From NCBI GenBank assembly GCA_965208275.1, contig OZ242331.1, positions 1,674,001-1,738,000 on the forward strand: a stretch of 64,000 nt of DNA, written 5' to 3'. The notes beneath the pieces are model-generated. The model had not been told where the DNA came from, made no database searches, and saw nothing but the letters and a program-made list of their open reading frames with translations. The position numbers were made by a program, and so were the translations under genes. This document shows positions 26,632 through 35,603 of this stretch, piece by piece. How positions within the stretch are numbered: position 1 is the stretch's first letter; each line of letters starts with the position of its first letter. The stretch is from Bin5 sp022827195 (lineage in GTDB: Bacteria > Chloroflexota > Anaerolineae > Caldilineales > Caldilineaceae).

Positions 26632-27306
26632 GCTGGATCGTCCTTCACAGGTAGGTCTGGCGTCTCCGAATTTCGGTTCGTTATTATATCCTATGCTGCA
26701 AGGCTTCGCCCAATGGAAGGCGGCCCGGGCCTCTTTTTGCTCCCTTGACTTTCACTTATATTTCATTATTATGGTAGATGATGCCGGTGTCTTGATTGCT
26801 GGCTTGCTGGTCCGACGCCGGAAAGAGCGGGATTTCAGTCTTGTCCTTGGCAGCCCTTTGCGGGGTAACCGGGAGACTACTACATCCATGCAAACTTCGC
26901 TGTTGCCGCAGAAGCCAAGACAGGCATCAGAGGTAGAAACTCTATCGACCAACCCGTGCTGGCCGCGGCGACGTTTCCGATTGAAGCACGGCAGCGGTCG
27001 AAGGCGGCCGGGGCCCGTTGTCAACCGCCGCCGCATTGCGGCGCAGTTTTCGGCGACGGGTTCCCGCCGTCCTTTGACCGCACTTGCTGAATGGGTGTTG
27101 CCGGCATCTTTTTTGACAGCGTACGGCTGCAGTTTCCGAGCGAAAGGAGCGGATTTGCCCACAAGATGAAGTGCGCTGCTTCATTCACAGGCCTGGCCAG
27201 CCTGCCTCTCGGTTTCTCTCGGGGTGTATGTCTTGCAGATGGTTGTCGAGTCGAACGTGATTGCACGATCTTGCACAACTTGAGCTATTCCCAAGGAGGA
27301 GTCCCG
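26632..27306. other. Long leader/non-coding region before peptide-transporter genes
   Basis: About 670 bp with no convincing gene, although open frames cross it. It contains a good promoter near 26745-26772, from which a leader of more than 500 nt would reach the binding-protein gene. I could not match it to a known riboswitch class. Confidence 0.45.
26745..26772 (+). promoter_or_regulatory. Candidate promoter for SBP/permease operon
   Basis: TTGACT (26745-26750), a 16-bp spacer and TATTAT (26767-26772) lie in an AT-rich patch of otherwise GC-rich DNA. The match is good, but the distance to the first gene (about 530 bp) is long. Confidence 0.5.
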
Positions 27307-29021
27307 ATGCGAGCCCGTATGCTGGTAGCATATCTGGCAATTGCAGCGGCGGTGCTGCTCGCCGCCTGCGTTGCGCCGACCCCCGCCACCGAAGCCACCG
27401 AGGCGGAGGAGCCTGTCGCCGCGCCGAAGGACCAACCGGAAACGGAAGTCCTGGCGCCGACAGACTGGTACGATCCTGAGGCGCTTGGCGCTACCTGGAT
27501 TAACCTATGCGCGGATGATCCGCCGCGCTATGGAGGCACTATCGTAAGTACCGCTGCGGCCCGCGGTCTGGAGGGGTCGGGTTGGCTCTCGGATACCAAC
27601 AACTCCTATATTTTCAACCAGTTGGTTGAGGCCCAGGCAGGCACCTATGCGATCGTTCCGGAACTGGCAGAGAGCTGGGACATTTCGGATGATCTGCACA
27701 CCTATACGTTCCACCTGAGGCAGGGCGTGTTGTTTCACGACGGAAGCCCATTTACGGCGGAGGACGTGAAGTACACCTATGAGGTGTTCGCGCATCCCGA
27801 GAGCGCCAGCGGCCAAAGCGGCAGTTTGGCGAACCTTGTAGGCGCGGTGGCGTTCCAAGAGGGCGAGGCCGACGAGATCTCGGGGTTGAAGGTGATCGAC
27901 GATCACACAATTGAGTTCCATTTCCTCACACCGGAGCCGAACTTCCTGCGCAGCATTCCTCCCAATGACAACATTTTCAGCAAGGCGTCGATCGAGGGAA
28001 TTCCCTTTTCCGAAGTTGGGACGACGATGGAAGCGATCGGCACGGGCCCGTTCAAGCTGGCCGAACTGGTGCCGGACCAGTATTACGTCCTCGAACGCAA
28101 CGAAGACTATTGGGCTGGCCGGCCCTACCTGGACCAGATCATCTTCCGTTTCGGGCTGCGCGCCAGCATGGCGACCTGGGTGGCGGCCCTGGAGGCCGGT
28201 GAAATTCACGTTGGCGCCCAGGCCAGCGGGACTGAGCGCATCCGCATGGATGAGAACCCGGATATCGCGCTGGTTGGGGCACCCTTCGGGGCCATTTTCA
28301 TACGGCCAACCATCTGAACCTGGCGGACATTCGCGTGCGAAAGGCCCTTCTCTACGCGCTGGACCTGGAAGCGATCCAGGACGGCATCTGGGGGAGCGAG
28401 GCGATCGTCTACGATTGGTACATGTTCGATCCGAATCGTGAATGGATGAGCCCGGAAATCACCCTCTACCCGTACGACCCGGAGAAGGCCAAGGAGCTTC
28501 TGGCCGAGGCCGAGTGGGATGCGGATAGGGAGTTGGACCTTCTCTTCTACTATGGGGACGACATTCACAAGCGCGTCACTGCAGCCATGCAACAATTTTG
28601 GGCGGATGTTGGCGTGAAGGTGAACCCGCAGTATGTTGAAATCCCAACGCTGATTGAGAGGGTCGTGTCGGACGACGACTTCGACTTGCTGTACGGCTGC
28701 TGCGCTCCGATGGTGCCGGAGGACTACGCGGCGCGATACCGGTGTGAGGTCGTGCCTCCCCACGGCTCGAATACGCCGCGTTACTGCAACGAGGCGTATG
28801 ATGAACTGGCGGTCGCCACGATGACAGAGTTCGATCCTGAGAGGAGAACGGCGCTATTCAACGAGATCACCGAGATTGCGACAGATGAGGTGATCGACAT
28901 GCCGTTCTGGCAGCAGGACCGCCGCATCGCCGTACGGTCTGACCTGTGCAACTACCGCTTCTTCCTGTCACTGGGGGCCTATGCCGACCAGCTGCCGCAC
29001 ACCTGGTACCTCAAAGAGTAA
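27307..29021 (+). pseudogene. Family-5 (peptide-type) ABC substrate-binding lipoprotein, frameshifted
   Basis: The N-terminal part (27307-28317) has a lipoprotein signal (LAIAAAVLLAAC) and the SBP_bac_5 core: ELAESWDISDDLHTYTFHLR, FTAEDVKYTYE and GTGPFKLAEL. It stops at 28315-28317. The other frame continues the family without a gap (NLADIRVRKALLYALDLEAI onwards) to 29021. Adding one base near 28300 would restore the expected join FYTANHLNLADIRVRKAL. This is therefore a single-base deletion, either a real mutation or an assembly error. AAGGAGG precedes the ATG. The ligand class is oligopeptide or another oligomer. Confidence 0.88.
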
Positions 29022-29071
29022 CGGTCGGTCCCGTCAAGGCTTCGCTCTTTGACTACCCGACGGAGCGGGAA

Positions 29072-29136
29072 AGCCGCTGCAGGCGGCTCCCCTCCCTTCC
29101 GGCCTGGCAATTGAGCGGCGTTGGGAGGGAGGGGAG
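29072..29136 (+). promoter_or_regulatory. Two overlapping stem-loops between binding-protein and permease genes
   Basis: AGCCGC/GCGGCT (29072-29077 with 29083-29088) forms a tight hairpin. CTCCCCTCCCTTCC (29087-29100) pairs over all 14 positions, with one T-G, with GGGAGGGAGGGGAG (29123-29136). The arms share two bases. There is no T-run. Confidence 0.6.
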
Positions 29137-29193
29137 ACCAGGCGGGGCAGCGATCCGCCACTATAGCCGGCGACACGCTTTTCGAGGCAAGCA

Positions 29194-30174
29194 ATGCAAA
29201 CGTATCTGCTGCGGCGCATCGCACTGGCCCTGCCTGTGCTGCTGGGCATCACAGTCGTAACGTTTGCCTTCACGGAATTGGCTCCGGGTGACGCCGTATC
29301 CTCCATGGTCCTCTCGCGGTTGGACGAGACCCAGGAATTGCAGCTGGACATGGAGGCCTTGCGGGCCAGTTACGGTCTGGACAAGCCTGCGCCCGTGCGC
29401 TACGTGAGCTGGCTGCAGTCGATTCTGACGGGCAATCTGGGGAAGCGGATCATCACGCGCGAGGACGTATCGAACGCAATTGGACGGCGTCTGCCGGCCA
29501 CGCTTCAGCTGATGGTGACTTCAGGGCTGATAGCCCTGATCGGAGGAATTGCCTTAGGGATCTTTTCGGCAGTCAGGCAGTACTCCTGGGCGGACTATGT
29601 CTTCACCGTGTTCGTGTTCACCGGTATTTCGATTCCCAACTTCTTTGCCGCGATTGTGGTCCTGTACCTCTTTGCCGTGAACATGAGGTGGCTGCCGACC
29701 AGCGGCTACTCGACTGTCACCTTGACAGACGCAGGCTTTTTTACCACCTTTTTTGACAGGCTCAAGTACATGGTCCTGCCGGCTGGTGTGCTGGCGATCG
29801 AAGGCATGGCGACCTACATGCGCTACACGCGTGCGAGCATGCTGGAGGTATTACGCACCGACTATGTAACCGTGGCGCGCAGCAAAGGTTTGCGGGAGCG
29901 GATGGTGATCTACAAACACGCTTTTCGCAACGCTATTCTCCCGGTGATCACGATCGCCGGCCTGCAGATTCCCGGGCTGTTTGGCGGCGCACTGATCATT
30001 GAGACAATCTTCGACTGGCCCGGGTTGGGTAGATTGTACCTTGACGGAGTCTCAGCCCGCGACTATCCCCTGATCATGAGTATGGTCCTGTTGTCAGCCG
30101 TCCTTATTGTCCTAAGCAATCTTGCGGCGGACCTCGCTTACGCGGTGGCCGACCCTCGCATCCGCTATGAGTAG
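29194..30174 (+). CDS. Peptide-type ABC transporter permease, DppB-like
   Basis: Inner-membrane permease of 326 residues with six helices. The N-terminal MQTYLLRRIALALPVLLGIT and YGLDKPAPVRY segments are family hallmarks. The EAA coupling loop is YVTVARSKGLRERMVIYKHAFRNAILPV, here cited as ARSKGLRERMV and HAFRNAILPVI. The C-terminal AVADPRIRYE is standard. It follows the frameshifted binding-protein gene and leads a DppC-like partner by 53 bp. No ATPase gene is in this cluster. Confidence 0.93.
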   Translation: MQTYLLRRIALALPVLLGITVVTFAFTELAPGDAVSSMVLSRLDETQELQLDMEALRASYGLDKPAPVRYVSWLQSILTGNLGKRIITREDVSNAIGRRLPATLQLMVTSGLIALIGGIALGIFSAVRQYSWADYVFTVFVFTGISIPNFFAAIVVLYLFAVNMRWLPTSGYSTVTLTDAGFFTTFFDRLKYMVLPAGVLAIEGMATYMRYTRASMLEVLRTDYVTVARSKGLRERMVIYKHAFRNAILPVITIAGLQIPGLFGGALIIETIFDWPGLGRLYLDGVSARDYPLIMSMVLLSAVLIVLSNLAADLAYAVADPRIRYE

Positions 30175-30227
30175 GACAAAGAGACTTTTGGAAGAGCACA
30201 AAGGGCAATCGCCTCGAAAAAAAGGTC

Positions 30228-31145
30228 ATGGCCGTCGAGTCCATTGAAAGTCCCGGCTCCGAGCAAGTTCACAATGCGGTGGCCGCGGCGCTTCCGGAGC
30301 GCCGTTTCCAGACACTGCGCCGTTTTGTCAGGCACAGGTTGGCATTGGCGGGGGCAATATACATTGTGATTGTAGTACTCATGTCTTTTCCGCTTGCATC
30401 CGTTGTGGCCCCCTTGTCCCCGATTCGCGGGAATCTGAGAGAGGTGGGCGTGCCGCCGAGCCGGGACCACCTTCTGGGTACGGATCTGAACGGGAGGGAC
30501 CTCTGGAGCCGCATCGTGTATGGCGGACGCATATCGATGTCGGTGGGTCTCGTGGCGGTAGCGATCTATCTGAGCATCGGTACTGTGCTGGGCTGTCTGG
30601 CCGGCTATTACGGCGGCAAGGTCGACATGATCATCATGCGTCTTACCGACGTCGTGATGTCGTTTCCCACGTTGATCATTCTCATCAGCGTGGTTGCGAT
30701 CGTCGGCCCCGGTCTGCAAAACACTATGCTGGCGATTGGGCTGATCAACTGGACAAGCATTGCGCGGTTGGTGCGCGGGCAGATTCTGGCCATTCGCGAG
30801 ATGGACTTCATTACGGCGGCAGAGTCGATTGGCGTGGCAAAGAGCCGCATTATAGTCAAGCATGTTGGGCCCAATATTGTGGCGCCGCTTGTGGTCGCGG
30901 CCAGCTTTGGCGTGGCCGGGGCCATTCTCACCGAGGCCGGCCTGAGCTTTTTGGGCCTGGGCGTTCAGGCGCCAACGCCGAGTTGGGGCACGATGATCAA
31001 CGAAGCAAGATCGATCCACATCATTCAGCACATGGTCTGGCTCTGGATACCGCCAGGCATGATGATTACGACCTGCGTGCTTTCGATCAACTTTATAGGC
31101 GACGGACTACGCGACGCACTCGACCCGCGAATGCTGGTGCGCTGA
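30228..31145 (+). CDS. Peptide-type ABC transporter permease, DppC-like
   Basis: Partner permease of 305 residues. The hallmark HLLGTDLNGRDLWSRIVYGG follows a short N-terminal helix. GYYGGKVDMIIMRLTDVVMS and the coupling loop DFITAAESIGVAKSRIIVKH are present, and the C-terminus has GDGLRDALDPRM. Together with the DppB-like gene it would form a complete channel, but needs ATPase subunits supplied from elsewhere, for example the DppD/DppF pair 15-20 kb away. Confidence 0.93.
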   Translation: MAVESIESPGSEQVHNAVAAALPERRFQTLRRFVRHRLALAGAIYIVIVVLMSFPLASVVAPLSPIRGNLREVGVPPSRDHLLGTDLNGRDLWSRIVYGGRISMSVGLVAVAIYLSIGTVLGCLAGYYGGKVDMIIMRLTDVVMSFPTLIILISVVAIVGPGLQNTMLAIGLINWTSIARLVRGQILAIREMDFITAAESIGVAKSRIIVKHVGPNIVAPLVVAASFGVAGAILTEAGLSFLGLGVQAPTPSWGTMINEARSIHIIQHMVWLWIPPGMMITTCVLSINFIGDGLRDALDPRMLVR

Positions 31146-31205
31146 CGGGATGAGAGGGCCAGGGGGCCATGGCGGCAACCCCGAGAAAAAAAGGGCGGAA
31201 AGACA

Positions 31206-32042
31206 ATGATTTCACTACAGCAGAAGGCCCGCTTCGATGTCTTTGGTTTCATTCACCTCCGGCAGCAGTTCTCGGCCGTAGAGATGGCGGCTGCCTCCGT
31301 GGAAGCGGACAGGTTGTTCTGGGAGCAACGAGGAGGCGGCCCTCCCACAGGCAAGAATCAGGGCATCTTCGACATCGTGGAGAAGAGCGAAGTTTTTACG
31401 AACATGCTGGTGGACGACCGCATATGGGCGACAGTCGAGGCCCTGCTGGGACCGGGATTCATCTGGAACGGTTCGGGAGGCAGCCTGAACAACGAGGGCG
31501 TGAACGACAAGGGAATACACCACTGGCACACCGACAGACCCCGCGAGCCCCATGCCAACACGTACAGCTTCCACCTCTACCTGGAAAGGCTCCGGGCTGA
31601 CACCGGCGCGCTTCGCCTGATACCCGGATCGCACAAGCCGCCTCTCTACGACGAGCTGCTCCCGCTCAACGAGCAGACCGGGGAGACAGCCAGGAAGTTT
31701 CTTGGGCTCAGCCCGACCGAAATGCCCGGCGTCGTCATCGAGTCCGATCCCGGCGACATCGTTTTCTTCAGTCAGAAGATCTACCACGGCGTGTATGGAA
31801 TGCAGCCGGGCCGCCGCTTTCTGAAACTGCGGTTTGCCGGCAAGCTGGAGACTGACGAGCAAATTGCCTCCTTTATGCGCTACAACAGGCGCGGCAGCGT
31901 CTATCAGCCGGAAGAGGCGTTTGCAAAGAGCGATCACCCGCGCATCCGCGCCATGGTGGACCCACTGATCGAGCTGGCTGCGCGCACAGAGGCGGAACGG
32001 GAGCACTTCGAGGCACTGGGCGCGAGTGAAGACAGATATTGA
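31206..32042 (+). CDS. Phytanoyl-CoA dioxygenase (PhyH) family protein 1
   Basis: Fe(II)/2-oxoglutarate-dependent oxygenase fold of 278 residues. The iron triad is visible: HTD in IHHWHTDRPREP, and the distal His in SQKIYHGVYG. GALRLIPGSHKPPLYDELL is the usual PhyH loop, and an Arg in GRRFLKLRFAGK can bind 2-oxoglutarate. The N-terminal QQKARFDVFGFIHLRQQFS is typical. Members hydroxylate small metabolites or secondary metabolites; the substrate is unknown. It is the first enzyme after the permease pair. Confidence 0.87.
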   Translation: MISLQQKARFDVFGFIHLRQQFSAVEMAAASVEADRLFWEQRGGGPPTGKNQGIFDIVEKSEVFTNMLVDDRIWATVEALLGPGFIWNGSGGSLNNEGVNDKGIHHWHTDRPREPHANTYSFHLYLERLRADTGALRLIPGSHKPPLYDELLPLNEQTGETARKFLGLSPTEMPGVVIESDPGDIVFFSQKIYHGVYGMQPGRRFLKLRFAGKLETDEQIASFMRYNRRGSVYQPEEAFAKSDHPRIRAMVDPLIELAARTEAEREHFEALGASEDRY

Positions 32043-32308
32043 GCCGACCTACGTGCTCCCATGCGGGACTGATCTGCCGCGTTGCCTTGTTGGAAGCCTG
32101 CGGGGAGACTGGAATCGCGGCTTTCTCGGGCCAGATGCTTCTGGTATGCTGGCTACCACATGCAAAATCAGCCCTGCCGGGCAAGGTTGGGCAGAAATGG
32201 CCCGGAATGGCGCAGGGGCCGGTGAGTTGCTCCTGTCTCCTCCGGAGCCGAAGCGACAGCAAGCCACAGCAGTCCCCCACACAACCTTTTCCACGTGGAG
32301 AAAGCGCG

Positions 32309-33517
32309 ATGACGATTACAGTGCGTTCGACCATCAGCGAAGAGCAGAAGGCCAGCTACGAAGAGGACGGCTATCTGATCATTCGCAATCTACTTTCCGC
32401 TGACGAAGTCGGGGCCTGGCGTCGTGTCGTTCGGCAACAGGCGCAGATCAACGCGTACCCGCCCACACTGAAGTACCCAGAGCCGGCGAAATACACGGTC
32501 AGCGGCAACAAGCTGGCTGAACCAGGGATGGCGCCGATGGCCGAACACGCGGGCATGATCGACGCTATTGAGGGTCTGTTGGGTCAGCCGGCCCATCTTG
32601 CCGCGTTCGTCGCCTACGTGCGCACACCGGGCAATAAGGGAGGTCCCGCGCACTGCGACTACAAGCGCTGGCGGCCGGTCGGCTCCTCGATGAACTGGAT
32701 GTTCGCCATCATTCCGCTCACGGATTTCGACGTTGAGTTCGGCCAGTTTCTGGTCTCTCCCGGCTCGCACAAGCTGACGCAGGTTGTCAATGAGGAGGCG
32801 CGAGTTCTGGACCTTCGGGGCCCCGACCCGGAGCAACTGGCCCCCTTCATCGATCCGGAGCTGAGGGCCGGCGACCTGTTGCTGGCGAACCAGCATACGT
32901 GGCACTTGGCGCCGACAGGCACGGCGCTGGAAGACCGATGCGGCATTTTCCACAAATTCTGCGCGTCCAATGCGCCACCCGCGGCGGGCTACTATCCGTA
33001 CAATCCTGCCGCGCTGAGCGCGCTGAGCGACGCCGGCAAACGGCTGATTCCGGTCTGCTTTGACAAGGCGATCACCACAACGCGACTTCTAATCGAGCGC
33101 GCGTCAGGTGGGGAAGCCCAGTTTCTGCTTCTGGGCGACACTGAAAGGGACTGCTGGGACTTGCCTGGGGGCGAGGGATGGGAAGAGGAGGGTACGGGCG
33201 GCTGGGATGTGGGCGCGCGGATCGCTTCCCTACAGGCTCTGACGAAAGATCAGATAGGCGTGGACATTCCGTGGATGACCTACGTCGAAGATGTCGAGAT
33301 GGAGGAGGGCATCTGCCGGGTCTATGCCGTGCTGGACGAAGGGCTGGACTTGGAGTTGCCGGACGGCACGCCCCACCGATGGGTCACGCAAGACGAACTG
33401 AAATCGAGTCTCGGCGAGGGCCACTATATCTGTCGGACGATAGGGACCTGGCAGAGGGATGATCTGATTCGGGGCAAGGGCAAGGCGTTCCATCAGAGCG
33501 ACCGGCAGTTTGAGTAG
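32309..33517 (+). CDS. PhyH-family dioxygenase fused to degenerate Nudix-like domain
   Basis: 402 residues in two parts. Residues 1-225 are a PhyH oxygenase: YEEDGYLIIRNLLSADEV, iron ligands in HCDYKRW and QHTWHLAPTG, and a PGSHKL loop. Residues about 245-385 look like a Nudix fold: TTRLLIERAS, WDLPGGEGW, then GARIASLQALTKDQIGV in place of the REUXEE Nudix box, and DGTPHRWVTQDEL. The catalytic Glu residues of the box are missing, so hydrolase activity is unlikely. GGAG ten bases before the ATG at 32309 fixes the start inside a longer frame. Confidence 0.8.
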   Translation: MTITVRSTISEEQKASYEEDGYLIIRNLLSADEVGAWRRVVRQQAQINAYPPTLKYPEPAKYTVSGNKLAEPGMAPMAEHAGMIDAIEGLLGQPAHLAAFVAYVRTPGNKGGPAHCDYKRWRPVGSSMNWMFAIIPLTDFDVEFGQFLVSPGSHKLTQVVNEEARVLDLRGPDPEQLAPFIDPELRAGDLLLANQHTWHLAPTGTALEDRCGIFHKFCASNAPPAAGYYPYNPAALSALSDAGKRLIPVCFDKAITTTRLLIERASGGEAQFLLLGDTERDCWDLPGGEGWEEEGTGGWDVGARIASLQALTKDQIGVDIPWMTYVEDVEMEEGICRVYAVLDEGLDLELPDGTPHRWVTQDELKSSLGEGHYICRTIGTWQRDDLIRGKGKAFHQSDRQFE

Positions 33518-33623
33518 GGCCCGTTTTCAGTCTCGAGGTGCCAGAAAAACTCAACATCAGGGATTGAAAGGAGGAAGGCGGCCCGCCTGGCCTGCATTTG
33601 GCGGTGTGTGCCGAAAAACGCCC

Positions 33624-34667
33624 ATGAAGCTGGCAATGTCTTCAGGCTATGGCGATGAATCTCTGAGGCTGGCGCGGCAACTGGGCGCTACGCACGTCGA
33701 CGCGGGAGGTCAGCTTATTGGCAATTCGGACAGAGGCTACTACGAGTTTCAAGACCTCCTGCTGCTGAAGCAGAAGATCGAGGATGCCGGCCTGAAGTGG
33801 GCAGTTCTAGGCGGCGTCCCGCAGGACTGGTGCGACAAGATAAAGCTGGGACTTCCCGGCCGGGACGAGCAGATAGAGAACTGGTGCAAAACCTTGAGAA
33901 ACATGGGTGCTGCCGGCGTGCCCGTTCTTGGCTACTTTTTCTCACTGCGGTGCCATGACGGCAACTATGGATTGCGAACCTCCAAGACGACGCGCGGCCG
34001 GGGCGGCGCGATTGTGCCTAGCTTCGACTATAGTCTGGTGCGGGGCGCCAGACAGGACTACTGGGACCCTCCGGTCGATGAGGATGTGGAGGTGACGGAC
34101 AAGCAAATGTGGGACAATCTCGCGTACTTCCTCAGGGCGGTAATCCCTGTTGCCGAGGAGGCTGGTGTCAGAATGGCGATTCACCCTGACGACCCGCCGA
34201 TCTCGCCTATTGCCGGCGTCGCACGCATTTTGAGGAGCCACGAGGCGCTGAAGCGATTCATCGAGATCGTGCCCAGCGAGTCGAATGGTCTCTGGTTCTG
34301 CCAGGGCACCATTTCGGAAATGCCCGGCGACGTACTCGACGCGATCAGATATTTCGGCAGAAGGGACAAGATCTTCTACGTTCACTTCAGAAACGTTACA
34401 GGCGCTGTTCCGGCTTTCGCCGAAACCTTTCTGGACGAAGGCCATGTCAATGCATTGGAAGCCATGCTCACGTACAAAGAGGTCGGATACGAAGGGGCCC
34501 TCATGTACGACCACGTGCCTCGGCTGGACGTTGACGGTGACAAAAACCATGCCTCGGTTGCCTTCGCCGTCGGGTACATGAGAGCGCTGCTTGACACCGT
34601 CGATGGGGAGTCCGGGGATCTCCTCCTACGCAACCGCACAGTTGCCGGAGAACGATCGAGAAGTTGA
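33624..34667 (+). CDS. Mannonate dehydratase family protein (UxuA-like) 1
   Basis: TIM-barrel dehydratase of 347 residues. The family dehydrates D-mannonate to 2-keto-3-deoxygluconate. GLPGRDEQIENWCKTLRNMG, PVAEEAGVRMAIHPDDPPIS, DKIFYVHFRNVTG and ALMYDHVPRLDVDG contain the metal-binding His, Cys and Asp positions. WFCQGTISEM holds the conserved metal Cys. I used the ATG at 33624; an in-frame GTG at 33606 is possible. It lies between two PhyH oxygenase genes, so the true substrate may not be mannonate. Confidence 0.87.
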   Translation: MKLAMSSGYGDESLRLARQLGATHVDAGGQLIGNSDRGYYEFQDLLLLKQKIEDAGLKWAVLGGVPQDWCDKIKLGLPGRDEQIENWCKTLRNMGAAGVPVLGYFFSLRCHDGNYGLRTSKTTRGRGGAIVPSFDYSLVRGARQDYWDPPVDEDVEVTDKQMWDNLAYFLRAVIPVAEEAGVRMAIHPDDPPISPIAGVARILRSHEALKRFIEIVPSESNGLWFCQGTISEMPGDVLDAIRYFGRRDKIFYVHFRNVTGAVPAFAETFLDEGHVNALEAMLTYKEVGYEGALMYDHVPRLDVDGDKNHASVAFAVGYMRALLDTVDGESGDLLLRNRTVAGERSRS

Positions 34668-34694
34668 GCAGTAGTGCAGCTTGGGGAGACGGGC

Positions 34695-35501
34695 ATGCTA
34701 TCAGAACTGGAGATCGGTCAGTTTCGTGCCTTCGGGTATGTCGTCTTGAGAAGCGGCCTCAGCCCGCGCGAAGTCGCCCGTTTGCAAGAGGCGCACGATC
34801 GCGTCATTGCGGATGCTCCGGTCAACAACTATTTCGGCGGCGGGGCCGGCACCAGAACGCTCGCACCATTTGTCGAGGCCGATAACGCATTCAGCGAACT
34901 CATTGAACATCCAGGCGTGATGGAGGCGATGCGCGACATCTGGGGCACAGAGTGCCTTTACAACGGCGGCAGCGACATGTGGTCCAACTTGGATGACACG
35001 CCATGGCACTCCGACGGTGACCCCGGGCGCGAGGTTCTGACGCTGAAGACTGCTTTCTACCTCGATGAACAGGACGCGAGCCAAGGGGCCTTGAACGTGA
35101 TCCCGGGCAGCCACCATCCGGAATTCTGTGCGGCGGTCTTCCGATCCTGTGGATACTGGGATGAGGGTCGCCCGCGCCTGCGGCTCGATCCCCATAGTGT
35201 TCCGGGCGCCGTATCCCTGCAGACGAGACCGGGTGACGTCGTTTTGTGGGACAACCGCCTTTGGCACTCCGCATTCAGGCGCGGCGACGGCCGGCCGCGC
35301 CGCACGATGTTCATCGGCTACACGCCCGATCCACTTGACGATTTGCTGGAAATCTCCGCTCTGCGTGCAACCGTTCGCGCCCATCTGAACGAGAAACAGC
35401 CGCTCGTTTACAGCAGAGAGATGATGCTGAAGGGCGGGCAAGCGCGGGAAACGATGGCGGAGAGGTTGGAGGCGCTGGGGGTAGCCAACGTGAGGGAGTG
35501 A
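34695..35501 (+). CDS. Phytanoyl-CoA dioxygenase (PhyH) family protein 3
   Basis: Third PhyH-type oxygenase of the cluster, 268 residues. The N-terminal EIGQFRAFGYVVLRSGLSPR is typical of the fold. The iron ligands are in DTPWHSDGDPG and NRLWHSAFRRG, with the PGSHHPEF loop between. RRTMFIGYTPDPLDD carries the likely 2-oxoglutarate Arg. ATG at 34695 is preceded by GGGGAG at good spacing, so the GTG at 34674 was not used. The gene ends the plus-strand cluster and converges with the carotenoid operon. Confidence 0.86.
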   Translation: MLSELEIGQFRAFGYVVLRSGLSPREVARLQEAHDRVIADAPVNNYFGGGAGTRTLAPFVEADNAFSELIEHPGVMEAMRDIWGTECLYNGGSDMWSNLDDTPWHSDGDPGREVLTLKTAFYLDEQDASQGALNVIPGSHHPEFCAAVFRSCGYWDEGRPRLRLDPHSVPGAVSLQTRPGDVVLWDNRLWHSAFRRGDGRPRRTMFIGYTPDPLDDLLEISALRATVRAHLNEKQPLVYSREMMLKGGQARETMAERLEALGVANVRE

Positions 35502-35603
35502 GCTTTTCTTCATGAGCTCAGGGAAACCGAACGGGCAACGCCGAGCTCGGACGGCGCGCCCGCAGAAGACGCCTCTCTTTACCGGCGAATAGCGAAAGTA
35601 CGG

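Noticed and set aside
26585..27169. 194-residue plus-strand open frame before the binding-protein gene
   Set aside because: Overlaps the minus-strand hypothetical gene, contains the promoter, and has no ribosome site or domain.
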